The notes beneath the pieces were generated by a model. The model was not told the origin of the DNA. It searched no databases and was given only the letters and a program-made list of their open reading frames with translations. DNA of 64,000 nucleotides from Microbacterium rhizomatis (GTDB lineage Bacteria; Actinomycetota; Actinomycetes; Actinomycetales; Microbacteriaceae). The position numbers and the translations under genes are program-made. Location: positions 1-64,000 of the forward strand of contig NZ_VYSA01000004.1 in the NCBI RefSeq assembly GCF_008710745.1, in the 5' to 3' direction. Within the stretch, counting starts at the first letter, position 1; each line of letters opens with the position of its first letter. Positions 41,171-50,876 of the stretch are shown one piece after another.

Positions 41171-43399
41171 ATGACCGATTCCACTCCCCTGACCCTCGCC
41201 GAAAAGGCCTCCCTGGCCAGCGGTGCTGACTTCTGGACCACGAAAGCGGTCCGCGACATCCCGTCCGTCTACTTGACGGACGGACCGCACGGCGTGCGCA
41301 AGCAGGGCGATCACGTCGACCACCTCGGTGTGTCGATGAGCTACCCGGCCACCTGCTTCCCGCCTGCATCCGGGCTCAGCCAGTCCTGGAATACGGATCT
41401 TGCCCGCCGGGTGGGCGCCGCCCTCGGGATCGAGGCCCGCGCGATCGGCGTGAATGTTCTCCTCGGCCCTGGGGTAAACATCAAGCGGCACCCGCTCGGG
41501 GGCCGTAATTTCGAGTATTTCTCGGAAGACCCGCACTTGGCCGGCGCGCTCGGTGCCGCCTGGGTCACCGGCATTCAGAGTGAGCACGTGGGCGCGTCGC
41601 TGAAGCATTTCGCGGTGAACAACCAAGAAACCGACCGGCACCGCATCAGCGCCGATGTGGACGCGCGGACGCTGCGGGAGATCTACCTGCGCGCGTTCCA
41701 GATCATCGTCCGGGATGCGAACCCGTGGACGGTGATGGCCTCCTACAACCGGATCAACGGCGTCCCCGCCTCGGAGAGCGAGTTCCTGCTCACTCAGGTG
41801 CTCCGCGACGAATGGGGATACGACGGGGTCGTGGTCTCCGATTGGGGAGCGGTTGGCGACCGTGTCGCTGCCGCCCGAGCGGGCCTGGATCTGGAAATGC
41901 CCGCCGCCGACGGCACCGACGAGCAGCTGCTCGACGCCGTGATCGAAGGCACCTTGCCGGTGGAAGTGCTGGACCGGATCTCCGACCGGGTTCGCAGACT
42001 GGCGCAGCGCGCCCACGCCGACACTACGGGCGCCGGCGTGCCGTTTGATGTGGACACCCATCACGCTCTTGCCCAGGAAGCAGCTGCTCAGAGCATCGTT
42101 CTGCTGAAGAACGAGGATGACCTGCTGCCCCTGAACGGCGGAACGTCGGTCGCGGTGATCGGTGAAGCCGCCGCCACTCCCCGCTTCCAGGGCGGTGGCA
42201 GCTCCTTCGTCAACACCACCCGGGTGGATGTCGCGGTGGAGGAACTGCGACGTCTCGGCGGGGACGCGGTCCGCTACGCGGCCGGCTACTCCTCCGATCC
42301 CGCTGCTGCCGGGGACGAGCTCCTTGCCGAGGCTGTCGCTGCCGCGCGGGAAGCGGACGTCGCCATCGTCTTCATCGCCGCGCCGCTGGAATCGGAGGGC
42401 ATCGACCGGGAGAACCTCGAACTCCCCGCAGACCAGGTCGCCCTCGTACAGGGCGTCCTGGCGGCTAACCCCCACACGATCGTTGTCGTCGCACACGGGG
42501 GTGCCGTGCAGCTGAGCGCCATCGGCTCCGTTCCCGCCATCTTGGACTGCGCGCTGTCCGGGCAAGGCGGAGGCCGCGCGATCGCAGACATCCTGTACGG
42601 CAACGTCAACCCGTCCGGCCGTCTCTCGGAGACGGTGCCGCTCCGTCTCGAAGACACCCCCGCGTTCGGCATCTTCCCGGGCGAACACGGGCACGCTCTC
42701 TACGGCGAAGGGCTATTCGTCGGCTACCGCTGGTACGACACCCGCGACATCACCGTCGCGTACCCGTTCGGTCACGGCCTGTCCTACACAACGTTCGAGT
42801 ACTCCGGACTGACCCTCGACGTCACTGACGAAGGAATCGCCGCGACTGTCACGATCACCAACACTGGCAGCCGGGCTGGCCGGGAAGTCGCCCAGTTTTA
42901 CGTCGCCGTGCCTGGCTCGGAGGTCACTCGACCGGTACACGAACTCAAAGGCTTCGCGACCATTGCACTCAAGCCCGCGCAGTCCGAGGACGTAACAGTC
43001 CTTCTCCGTCGCGATGACCTCGCCTATTGGGATACACGCGGCGAAACCTGGACCCTCGAGAGCGGCGACTACGTCGTCTCTGTGGGAGCCTCCAGCCGTG
43101 ACATTCGGGAAACGGCGATCGCCACTGTCGTCGGCGACGTCGTGCACGTTGAGTTGACGATGCACTCCACCATCGGGGAGCTCCTAGCGAACCCGTTCAC
43201 CAAGACGGCGATCGAGGCAGCCCTGTCTTCCGCGTTCGGCGCCGCAGACAACCCGGCTGTCGGCGGGAACGTTGTGCAGATGATCTCCCCCAGCCCCTTG
43301 CATTCGGTCGTGGGACTGCTTGGCGAAGCGTTCGACGCTGCCGAGTTCGACGAACTGCTCGACGCGGCCAACGCGTCCGCGACAACCGACGCGCGCTGA
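41171..43399 (+). CDS. GH3 beta-glucosidase 2 with extra C-terminal module
   Basis: This 742-residue GH3 enzyme is a paralogue of the one at 19.2 kb. It has KHFAVNNQE, the nucleophile Asp224 in VVVSDWGAV, GHGLSYTTFEYSGL and a fibronectin-III-like domain (TITNTGSRAGREVAQFY). Residues about 662-742 form the same kind of STIG tail as the first GH3. There is no signal peptide. It follows the first Gfo/Idh/MocA gene by 28 bases and is followed by the second, so it is part of a plus-strand operon. Confidence 0.93.
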   Translation: MTDSTPLTLAEKASLASGADFWTTKAVRDIPSVYLTDGPHGVRKQGDHVDHLGVSMSYPATCFPPASGLSQSWNTDLARRVGAALGIEARAIGVNVLLGPGVNIKRHPLGGRNFEYFSEDPHLAGALGAAWVTGIQSEHVGASLKHFAVNNQETDRHRISADVDARTLREIYLRAFQIIVRDANPWTVMASYNRINGVPASESEFLLTQVLRDEWGYDGVVVSDWGAVGDRVAAARAGLDLEMPAADGTDEQLLDAVIEGTLPVEVLDRISDRVRRLAQRAHADTTGAGVPFDVDTHHALAQEAAAQSIVLLKNEDDLLPLNGGTSVAVIGEAAATPRFQGGGSSFVNTTRVDVAVEELRRLGGDAVRYAAGYSSDPAAAGDELLAEAVAAAREADVAIVFIAAPLESEGIDRENLELPADQVALVQGVLAANPHTIVVVAHGGAVQLSAIGSVPAILDCALSGQGGGRAIADILYGNVNPSGRLSETVPLRLEDTPAFGIFPGEHGHALYGEGLFVGYRWYDTRDITVAYPFGHGLSYTTFEYSGLTLDVTDEGIAATVTITNTGSRAGREVAQFYVAVPGSEVTRPVHELKGFATIALKPAQSEDVTVLLRRDDLAYWDTRGETWTLESGDYVVSVGASSRDIRETAIATVVGDVVHVELTMHSTIGELLANPFTKTAIEAALSSAFGAADNPAVGGNVVQMISPSPLHSVVGLLGEAFDAAEFDELLDAANASATTDAR
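43154..43396 (+). other. small C-terminal module of GH3 (copy B)
   Basis: These are codons about 662-742. The segment starts LTMHSTIGELLANP, contains ISPSPLHSVVG and ends FDELLDAANAS. The order and spacing match the tail at 19162-19395 and the SDR head at 16645-16851. Confidence 0.6.
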
Positions 43400-43538
43400 A
43401 GGTCGCAGAGATGAAATCGATGCCATCAAACACCGACCGCGCCACGATTGGCCACCTCGCGACAGACAGGCTCTATCCCCCCTCGCCGCACCACGCGAAC
43501 CGCCAGGGCAGAGCCGCCACTCGAGCAGGAGCCGAACG

Positions 43539-44522
43539 ATGAACCAGCGGTGGGCAGTCATCGGGACCGGATCGATCTCAGCTGTGGTCGTTTCCGATCT
43601 ACAGAGCTGCGACGGGGTCGACGTGGTTCTCGTACACAGCCGCACAGAATTCAACGCAGCCCGATTCGCCGGCGAGCACAACATCCCCGCGTGGACCTCG
43701 GACTACCAAGCAGTGCTGGACGACGCCGCAATAGATGCGGTCTACATCGCCACCCCGATCGGGACTCACTTCGACCTGACACGCGCCGCACTGCAGGCCG
43801 GCAAGCATGTCCTCGTCGAAAAGCCCATGGCAACCAGCGCGGCAGACGCCACCGAACTGTTCGCCACCGCGCACGCCCATCGTCGCTTTCTCATGGAAGG
43901 GATGTGGATGAAATTCAACCCCGCGTTCCTGCGCCTACGGGAAGAGATCGCCAACGGACTGATTGGAACAACAAGCAACGTACGGGCAGGGTTCTCCGTC
44001 CCGTTCCCGCAAGATGGTGCCCGCCGCTGGGACCCGGCCCAAGGTGGTGGAGCGCTGCTGGATCAAGGCATCTATCCCATCACCCTTGCGCACACCATCC
44101 TTGGCGCCCCCACATCCGTACACGCACACGGAGTCACCCGCGCGGACGGGCTAGACCTAGAAACGCACATCACTCTGGAGTTTGGGGGGATGAACTTCGC
44201 GCAACTGACCACGTCGATGGTGCAGTTCAGCGACTGTTCGGCGGCCGTTGCCGGCGACAAAGGATGGATCACGTTGCCCGCACCGTTCTGGGCCACCACG
44301 GACCTGGAGATCCATGCAGGTGGTGCGCAGCACTTCTACGGCAACGGAAATCGGATCCACCTGACCCAGGAGGGCAACGGGTACGTACCCATGCTCCGCG
44401 CCGTGATAGCTGCAATCCGTGACGGGCTGATAGAACACCCCACCCATCCCGCAGTCGACACCATCGCCGTAAGCGCAACGATCGACGCCGTTTTCGCGCA
44501 GATCAAGCCCACACATCCGTAG
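43539..44522 (+). CDS. Gfo/Idh/MocA oxidoreductase 2
   Basis: The 327-residue protein has WAVIGTGSIS at the nucleotide site, HVLVEKPMATSA with the Glu-Lys-Pro motif, LMEGMWMKFNPAF, and GGALLDQGIYPITLAHTILG. This matches the dehydrogenase subgroup that includes glucose-fructose and trans-dihydrodiol-type enzymes. The ATG at 43539 has AGGAG at good distance; the ORF upstream overlaps the GH3 gene. It is a close paralogue of the third copy at 46969. Confidence 0.88.
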   Translation: MNQRWAVIGTGSISAVVVSDLQSCDGVDVVLVHSRTEFNAARFAGEHNIPAWTSDYQAVLDDAAIDAVYIATPIGTHFDLTRAALQAGKHVLVEKPMATSAADATELFATAHAHRRFLMEGMWMKFNPAFLRLREEIANGLIGTTSNVRAGFSVPFPQDGARRWDPAQGGGALLDQGIYPITLAHTILGAPTSVHAHGVTRADGLDLETHITLEFGGMNFAQLTTSMVQFSDCSAAVAGDKGWITLPAPFWATTDLEIHAGGAQHFYGNGNRIHLTQEGNGYVPMLRAVIAAIRDGLIEHPTHPAVDTIAVSATIDAVFAQIKPTHP

Positions 44523-44542
44523 ACGCCTCAAGGAACTTGACA

Positions 44543-46972
44543 TTGCGATCGCTCCCCCTGCTCACGGACTGGACCGCCGGCCCCAAGCGGGGGCTGTTCG
44601 ACGGCATGAACCCGATGATTGCCGCGCCAGCCCCCGTCACCCTCCCCCACGATGCGATGCTGGGAATGCAACGCTCCCCGGACGTACCGTCCGCCGAGCA
44701 CAGCGGATACTTCCCGGGCGGCGCCGTCGAATACACCCGCACCCTCGACGTCGACGCCGCTGACGCGGACTCAGTCCACCTGATGGTGCTGGACGGGGTG
44801 TACCGGGATGCGATGGTGTTCGTCAACGACGAGTTCGCTGCGCAGCGCCCCAATGGGTACGCCCGGTTCGCGGTGCGGCTCGACCCGTTCCTGCGTTTCG
44901 ACGCCCCGAACGTCATCCGGGTGGAAGCGCGAGCTCACCACGACTCACGGTGGTACTCCGGGCTGGGCATCCACCGCAAGGTCTCTCTCGTCACCGGACC
45001 CCTGGTGCACATCGCGCTCGACGGAGTTCGGGTGACCACGCCTGAAGTCGATGAGCAGGGCGCACTCGTCCAGGTGAAAACGACCGTGACCAACGATAGC
45101 CTCCACACCCGGACCGTGACCGCGGCCGTCACGATCACCGCGCCCGACGGCACACCCGTCGGAGAAGGCATCGCGCCGCTGACACTTCTCGCCGGAGAAT
45201 CCGGGGTCGCACGCACCCGCATCTGGGTAGCTGATCCCGACCGGTGGAGCGTGGAAAACCCCGCCCTGTACCGTGCCAATGTTGCAGTCGCTGGGAACGG
45301 GACGGAGGACAGCGACTCTGTCGCCTTCGGCATCCGCACGCTGCAGCTGGATGTGCAGCATGGGCTGCGGATCAACGGCGTCACCGTGAAGCTGCGCGGC
45401 GCCTGCATCCACCACGACAACGGCATCCTCGGTGCGCGAGCCATCGGCCGTGCCGAGGAACGACGCATCGAAATCCTCAAAGCGGCCGGGTTCAACGCCA
45501 TTCGCAGCTCCCACAACCCCCTCACACCAGAGATGCTCGACGCGTGCGACCGCCTCGGGATGCTGGTGATGGACGAAGCGTTCGACATGTGGGCAGAAGC
45601 CAAATCCCCATTCGACTACTCACTGTCCTTCCCGGAATGGTGGGAAAGGGACATCGAGTCCCTCGTCGCCAAAGACTTCAACCACCCCTCGGTGATCTTC
45701 TACTCCATCGGAAACGAGATCCCCGAAACCGGCCGACCACACGGATCTCGGCAGGGCCGTCTCATCGCCGACAAAGTCCACAGCCTCGACCCGACCCGAT
45801 ACACCACGAACAGCATCAACCCGCTCGTCTCCGTCGTCAAAAACCTCCCCGCGATCGGCGGAGGATCAACCGAGCCACAGGACGTGAACGCAGCGATGGC
45901 CGACATGGGCGCAATGATGGCCGCCCTGGTCACCTCCGACCTGGTCACCCACCGCACCGAGGAGAGCTTCGCCGCCGTCGACGCAGCCGGCCTCAACTAC
46001 GGCGACAGCCGATACGCATCAGACGCCACCCGCTTCCCCAACCGTGTCATCATCGGCACCGAAACCTTCGCCACCCGCCTGCACGACGCGTGGCCGACCA
46101 TTCTGGAAAACAACCACGTCATCGGCGAGTTCACCTGGACCGGATGGGACTACCTCGGCGAAGCCGGCATCGGCCGGGTCGAATACACCGAACAGGGCGG
46201 CGCACTGGTCGGCACATCCGGACCGTTCCCGTGGCAGCTCGCCTGGTGCGGAGACATCGACATCACCGGTCACCGCCGCCCCGCGTCCTACTTCAGAGAG
46301 ATCGTCTATGGCCTCCGCGCCACCCCGTACATCGCCGTCCACAAACCTCGAACAGATGGGCTGCTGCCATCGACAGGCCCCTGGTCCTGGACGGACAGCG
46401 TCGCCTCATGGTCCTGGTCCGTACCGACCGGCACGCCCGTGACCGTCGACGTGTACAGCGCCGCGGACACCGTCGAACTGTTCTTGAACGGCACCTCACT
46501 CGGCACCTCCCCCGCCGGCCAGGAGGCCGGCTACTGCGCAACCTTCCACGTGCCCTTTGACCAGGGCGAACTGGTCGCCGTCGCGTCCACCAACGGAATC
46601 GAGACCGGGCGTGACGTCCTCCGATCCGCCAGCGGCGACGTCGCACTGCGAGCAGTTGCCGAGCGGATCAACATCAGCGACAGCGTCGATGACCTCGCCT
46701 ACATCCAGATCTCTCTCACCGACGCTGAGGGCATCGTCTGGCCGGACGTCGACCGCGAGATCGAAGCAACGGTCGAGGGCCCGGCTGAACTGATCGGCCT
46801 CGGCAACGCGGACCCGCAGACCACCGCGTCCTACCTCACCACGCGTCACCACACCTTCGACGGTCGGGCGCAAGCGATCCTGCGCCCGACAGGCAGCGGT
46901 GAAGTCGTCGTCACGGTGACCGCCGGCGGTCACGCCCCGCAGCGCGTTCAGGTGACGGTGAACCCCTCATGA
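44543..46972 (+). CDS. GH2 beta-galactosidase/beta-glycosidase
   Basis: The enzyme is about 809 residues with the usual GH2 order: sugar-binding, immunoglobulin-like, TIM-barrel and C-terminal beta domains. The acid/base Glu392 is in SIGNEIPE and the nucleophile Glu507 in IGTETFA; AIRSSHNP and MDEAFDMW are also present. I prefer the TTG at 44543 to that at 44537 because AAGGA is then eight bases away. There is no signal peptide. Its stop overlaps the start of the third Gfo/Idh/MocA gene (ATGA). Specificity may be beta-galactoside, glucuronide or another beta-glycoside. Confidence 0.9.
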   Translation: MRSLPLLTDWTAGPKRGLFDGMNPMIAAPAPVTLPHDAMLGMQRSPDVPSAEHSGYFPGGAVEYTRTLDVDAADADSVHLMVLDGVYRDAMVFVNDEFAAQRPNGYARFAVRLDPFLRFDAPNVIRVEARAHHDSRWYSGLGIHRKVSLVTGPLVHIALDGVRVTTPEVDEQGALVQVKTTVTNDSLHTRTVTAAVTITAPDGTPVGEGIAPLTLLAGESGVARTRIWVADPDRWSVENPALYRANVAVAGNGTEDSDSVAFGIRTLQLDVQHGLRINGVTVKLRGACIHHDNGILGARAIGRAEERRIEILKAAGFNAIRSSHNPLTPEMLDACDRLGMLVMDEAFDMWAEAKSPFDYSLSFPEWWERDIESLVAKDFNHPSVIFYSIGNEIPETGRPHGSRQGRLIADKVHSLDPTRYTTNSINPLVSVVKNLPAIGGGSTEPQDVNAAMADMGAMMAALVTSDLVTHRTEESFAAVDAAGLNYGDSRYASDATRFPNRVIIGTETFATRLHDAWPTILENNHVIGEFTWTGWDYLGEAGIGRVEYTEQGGALVGTSGPFPWQLAWCGDIDITGHRRPASYFREIVYGLRATPYIAVHKPRTDGLLPSTGPWSWTDSVASWSWSVPTGTPVTVDVYSAADTVELFLNGTSLGTSPAGQEAGYCATFHVPFDQGELVAVASTNGIETGRDVLRSASGDVALRAVAERINISDSVDDLAYIQISLTDAEGIVWPDVDREIEATVEGPAELIGLGNADPQTTASYLTTRHHTFDGRAQAILRPTGSGEVVVTVTAGGHAPQRVQVTVNPS

Positions 46973-47982
46973 GCACACCACTTCGCGTCGCTGTCGTCGG
47001 CACCGGGGAAGTGTCCCGACAGGTGGCAAGCGATCTCGCGATCACACCAGGTGCTGAACTGTACGCCGTCTCATCGCGAACCCTCGAAGGGGCGCAAGCA
47101 TTCAGCGATGCGGCAGGAGGACACGCCCGCCCGTACGGGAGTTACGAAGACTGTCTCGCCGACACCGACGTGGACCTGGTCTACCTCGGCACCCCGCACG
47201 CCACCCACCACGCGCTCGCGCTCCAAGCCATTTATGCAGGCAAGCACGTGCTCGTCGAAAAGCCCATGACGATGAGCGCGGCACAGGCACAAGAGCTGGC
47301 CGATGCTGCGACCGACGCCGGCGTCTTCCTGATGGAAGGCATGTGGACGAAATTCAACGCGGTTATCCGCCGAGTCACACAACTCATCGCAGAGGGCGCC
47401 ATCGGTGAGGTTCGCAGCGTCCGCGCGTCGTTCGGACTTCCCTTCCCCACCGACACAGGAAGCAGATGGCGTGCCGATCTGGGCGGCAGCTCACTCCTAG
47501 ACCAGGGCATCTACCCGATAACTCTCGCCCGAATGTTCCTCGGCGAAGCCCTCAACCTCACAGCTGGCGGCACGGTACGTCCCGACGGCGTCGACCTGAC
47601 CGGACACCTCACCATCACCTACCCCGAAGGACGATTCGCTCAACTCTCCTGGTCGATGGTCGAATTCCTCGAACTGACCGCCTCCATCAACGGCACCGAA
47701 GGATGGATCGTGATCCACCCGGCCTTCTGGTCGCCGGAACACGCCACACTCACCCGAATGACCTGGGACGCTCTACCCGACGTCCAAGAAATCCGAATCC
47801 CCCGCGACGGGCACGGGTTCGTCCCCATGCTGAAATCCGTCGCCGAAACGATCGCCGCCGGACGCCTCGAACACCCCCAGCACACACTCGCCGACACAGT
47901 GGCCGTGCTCGGGATAATCGACGAAACGCGTGCTCGCCATAGGCCTCAGGCAAATCGAGCAAACGGCCAACTGCAGAGGTGA
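46969..47982 (+). CDS. Gfo/Idh/MocA oxidoreductase 3
   Basis: This 337-residue protein parallels the 43539 gene: VAVVGTGEVSRQ, HVLVEKPMTMSA, LMEGMWTKFNAVI and GGSSLLDQGIYPITLARMFLG. Four-base overlap with the GH2 gene implies coupled translation and a shared substrate. It is the last intact gene of the plus-strand locus; beyond it the DNA is decayed. Confidence 0.88.
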   Translation: MSTPLRVAVVGTGEVSRQVASDLAITPGAELYAVSSRTLEGAQAFSDAAGGHARPYGSYEDCLADTDVDLVYLGTPHATHHALALQAIYAGKHVLVEKPMTMSAAQAQELADAATDAGVFLMEGMWTKFNAVIRRVTQLIAEGAIGEVRSVRASFGLPFPTDTGSRWRADLGGSSLLDQGIYPITLARMFLGEALNLTAGGTVRPDGVDLTGHLTITYPEGRFAQLSWSMVEFLELTASINGTEGWIVIHPAFWSPEHATLTRMTWDALPDVQEIRIPRDGHGFVPMLKSVAETIAAGRLEHPQHTLADTVAVLGIIDETRARHRPQANRANGQLQR

Positions 47983-48298
47983 TCGCCGCGGTCCAATTGT
48001 CCTCCACGGCAGGAGTGGCAAGCAGAGGCGATTTCTAACGACAAGGGGGATGCTCCTAAGCGGCAGAAAGACAATCGTAGGAATCCGCAAGTACCGCGGG
48101 CGAGCCACCCCCGAATTGCCGCAGACTATCGCGGAACCAAGGGCGTCTATCGCAGGGTCGATCGGGAACCTGCACTGGGATCAGCCCTGTCACATGCCAC
48201 GGCACCCGGACCGTCCACGCCCCTGCTCAGAAGGTCACGAACTCGCCAGCCGCCGGGCGGCTCGCTGGCGGGGGCTGAGCGTTCGCGACCGCTCGCAA
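47983..48298. other. intergenic region, hairpin only
   Basis: No gene is seen in these 316 bases. GCCAGCCGCC and GGCTCGCTGGC near 48244-48272 can fold into an imperfect hairpin, which may end transcription from both sides, although no T-run follows. Confidence 0.35.
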
Positions 48299-48915
48299 GT
48301 CATTTCGGCTTACTCGGTTCTCGCACCGGAACTTTGATCCGCACCGACCACCCACCGTCGGACGCGAGGATCGCGCCGTTGATGTTGACGCTGTCGGCCG
48401 AAAGCAAGTACGTGATCGACGCGGCAAGGCGATCTGCTGTCGCGATCGAAGGAATCTGACCTTGGAAGATTGAAGTCGCCGGCGTCCGAACTCAGACACG
48501 TTCGCCGGCATCGGGATGCCGGTGCCCCCCCCCCCCCCCCCCCCCCCCCCCGGGGCGACCGCGTTGACGCAAGTGCCGTGCGGGCCGTACATGAAGCCCG
48601 CTGATCGGGTGAGACCGATGACGGCGTGCTTGGACACGGTGTACGCGTTACCCGAGGCATTTCCCCGTAAGCCAGCCTCGGAGGCGACGTTGACGATCAC
48701 CGTTTGACCCTGAAAGCGATGTGCGGTGATGGACTCCGTCCACTCTGCTGCGGGCTCATCGTCGGGCATCTGCCCACCGTTGGCCTGCAGCACCAGGTCG
48801 TCGACAACGACTGGGACACCTGCCCCTGACTGAGAGCGACCAGTTGCTGATAGGTCATGAGTGGGGCATCGCCTCGATAGGCGGCCAGCCACTGCCGAAG
48901 CGTGGGAGATGTCAA
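48299..48915 (-). pseudogene. broken copy of the module-bearing SDR gene
   Basis: The minus strand holds pieces of a paralogue of the 15856-16869 SDR: LQQLVALSQ-like (YQQLVALSQGQ), DDLVLQANGGQMPDDE, NVASEAGLRGNASGNAYTVSK and ASDGGWSV. Lesions include a missing base near 48810, an internal deletion of about 118 codons where two similar GTGATCGTCA-type stretches have joined, a 27-base poly-C run replacing part of a Gly-rich loop, a frameshift near 48465, and loss of the native stop. The N-terminus is shortened and ends close to the IS110 remnant. No working enzyme is possible. Confidence 0.82.
48525..48551. repeat. 27-base poly-C tract
   Basis: Twenty-seven C residues in a row lie inside the SDR pseudogene (poly-G on its coding strand), where the intact paralogue encodes a short Gly-Gly-Val-Ala loop. 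Slippage expansion or an assembly fault are both possible. Confidence 0.9.
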
Positions 48916-49073
48916 TGTGGAGCACGCGCAGCGAAGCGAGCATGAACGACATTGACATCGACGAGCGCAGGCTGAGGATGGGCCGTCGAGGCGATGGCCT
49001 GCCGTGATCACTTGCGAGTGCCGCTGGTGACGCGGCCTCGATCGCCCTTTCGGCGGTAAGGAGGTCAGCAACG

Positions 49074-50308
49074 TTGCTGCAAGCGCCCCTGGCGCCCTCG
49101 ACTCTCGTGGTGGCGATCGACCCGGGCAAGGTGATGAACCGCGTCTGGCTCAGTGACGGGCAGGGTCTGGTGACAGACCCCGTCTCGATGCCGGTCTCGC
49201 GCGCGGGGATCGAGGGCTTGGAACGCACCGTCCATGGTCACGCGGCCGGACGCGGTCGGGTGGTGATCGCGATCGAGGCAACCGGAAGCCTGCATCAGGC
49301 GTGGGCTGCTGAGCTGGAGCGGTTGCATCCGGGTTCGGTGCGGTTGTTCGCCCCGTCGGAGACAAAGGCCGCCCGCACCCAGCTCGGGTCTGGCCGGTTC
49401 AAAACGGATGACCGGGACTGCGCCGCGCTCACCTATCTGGCTCGGCAGGGCGCCGGTCGAGCACAGGCTGAGGAGTCAGCCGTGGACGAACTGCGCGCCA
49501 TCGTCCGGCACCGGCGGGGACTCATCGCTGACCGGACAAAGGCGCAGCAGCGCCTCCACGACCACCTCAACGCTCTCGTCCCTGGCCTGTCAGCGCCGGC
49601 TTCGCACGGTCGCGCGCTACCGATCGAGTCACCGACGGGACAAGGCCGTCCTGGCTTGCGCGGTCGCGTTCGCGGGACGGCCACCCTCGATCCGCTCCTT
49701 GATCACTCGTGCACCGGGCCGGCTGACAACGCCCACCGCGCAGTACTGGCATGACCGGTGGCGCGGCTGCCTCCCCCCGCCGCCAGACGCACAGGCACGG
49801 GTAGCACGGCTGGGCCGCGACCTGCAGCGCTACCGAGACCTACAAAAGGACATCGCGGTCCTCGAGACCGACATCACCCTGCTGCTCGCACCGAGCGCCG
49901 GACAAGTCCTCACGACCCTGCCCGGCGTCGGCCCGATCCGTGCGGCCGCGTTTGCAGCGCACAGCCTGCCGATCGCACGATTCCCCGACGCTGAACACCT
50001 CTACTCGGCAACCGGTCTCGCTCCGGCGCTCTACGAGTCCGCGACACTACGACGACGTGGACGCATCTCCCGGCAAGGGTTTGGCCGAGCATCGCGATGC
50101 CCTCATGGGCATCGCGTGGGGACTGTCCATGTATTCGTCGGCCTTCGCCGAACGCAACGCGGAGCTGCGCACCCGCGGAATGGCTCCGATCCAAGCGCGC
50201 GTCGCGCTGGCCCGGAACGCGTGCCGCCTTGTCTACCGGATGCTCGTGACCCAAGAACCCTTCGATGAACAGGCGTACCGTCGAAGGAGGCTCAGCCGCG
50301 TACGGTGA
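49074..50308 (+). mobile_element. IS110-family transposase, frameshifted
   Basis: Three consecutive frames make up one IS110-type transposase of about 410 codons. The N-terminal RuvC-like DEDD domain shows VVAIDPGK, VVIAIEATG and KTDDRDCAAL; the C-terminal Transposase_20 part shows TLPGVGPIRAAAFA and RRGRISRQG. A TTG start at 49074 has AAGGAGGT upstream. One extra base near 49644 and another near 50081 break the frame. Removing both restores a full-length protein. IS110 elements carry a guide (bridge) RNA in the non-coding end; the segment 48916-49073 is the likely place. Ends were not located. Confidence 0.85.
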
Positions 50309-50876
50309 CGGCCACGATTGCTATGCCGCTCGACGGCGCAACTTTAGCTTGCCGCCCGTCCGCAATGGGCCGCCTCCCACGGCGAATACGAAAGCCTGCC
50401 GCATCACGGCGCCTGATCAGCCTGCCGACCTATCGGCGGCCCAGCCTCCACACGGACACAGTTCCTCGAAGTCCGCAGCCTGGACGCATCACGCGCCCGG
50501 GCCGACCATTCGCGCCCGGACGTCTCCTTGACTAATGACGTGAAAGCTAAGCGGGAGGCCGCGAACGCCCGTGACCGGCGTCCAGGTGCAATTCTCGGCC
50601 GAACGCGAGCGCGGATCCGTGATCCTCCTTGGCCGTGATCATCTCGGCCGTCCACCTCATCAGCTGTCCTCCGTCGTTGGTCGTTGCACACTTCCAGCAG
50701 TTCGTTCACGTCAGCGGTCGAATCTTCGCTCGCCTAGAGGTCAGTCGTTGTGGCGTCTCACTTGGCCGCCGAGTTTGCGAGCAGCCGCCGCGACGGTGCT
50801 CGCTCTGTTGCCGCGTACCAGTGGTAAGAGGGCTGCGGTGGTTGCAATCGGCTGTGTGGTTTGGATGACTGGCATG
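50309..50876. other. unassigned DNA right of the IS110 remnant
   Basis: No gene is supported in these 568 bases. A 37-codon minus-strand ORF (ATG near 50669, with GGAGGACAG upstream) encodes a short His/Arg-rich peptide and could be real, but nothing identifies it. The right end of the IS element probably lies in this region. Confidence 0.4.

Noticed and set aside
41625..41636. AAGAAACCGACC inside the GH3 gene, matching half of the shared operator
   Set aside because: The second half of the dyad is absent and the bases encode a conserved GH3 segment, so the match is most likely chance.
48299..49228. A 333-codon open frame on the minus strand covering the SDR remnant
   Set aside because: It joins pieces in different original frames, runs through a poly-G stretch and beyond the SDR homology; it is a chance read-through of a pseudogene.
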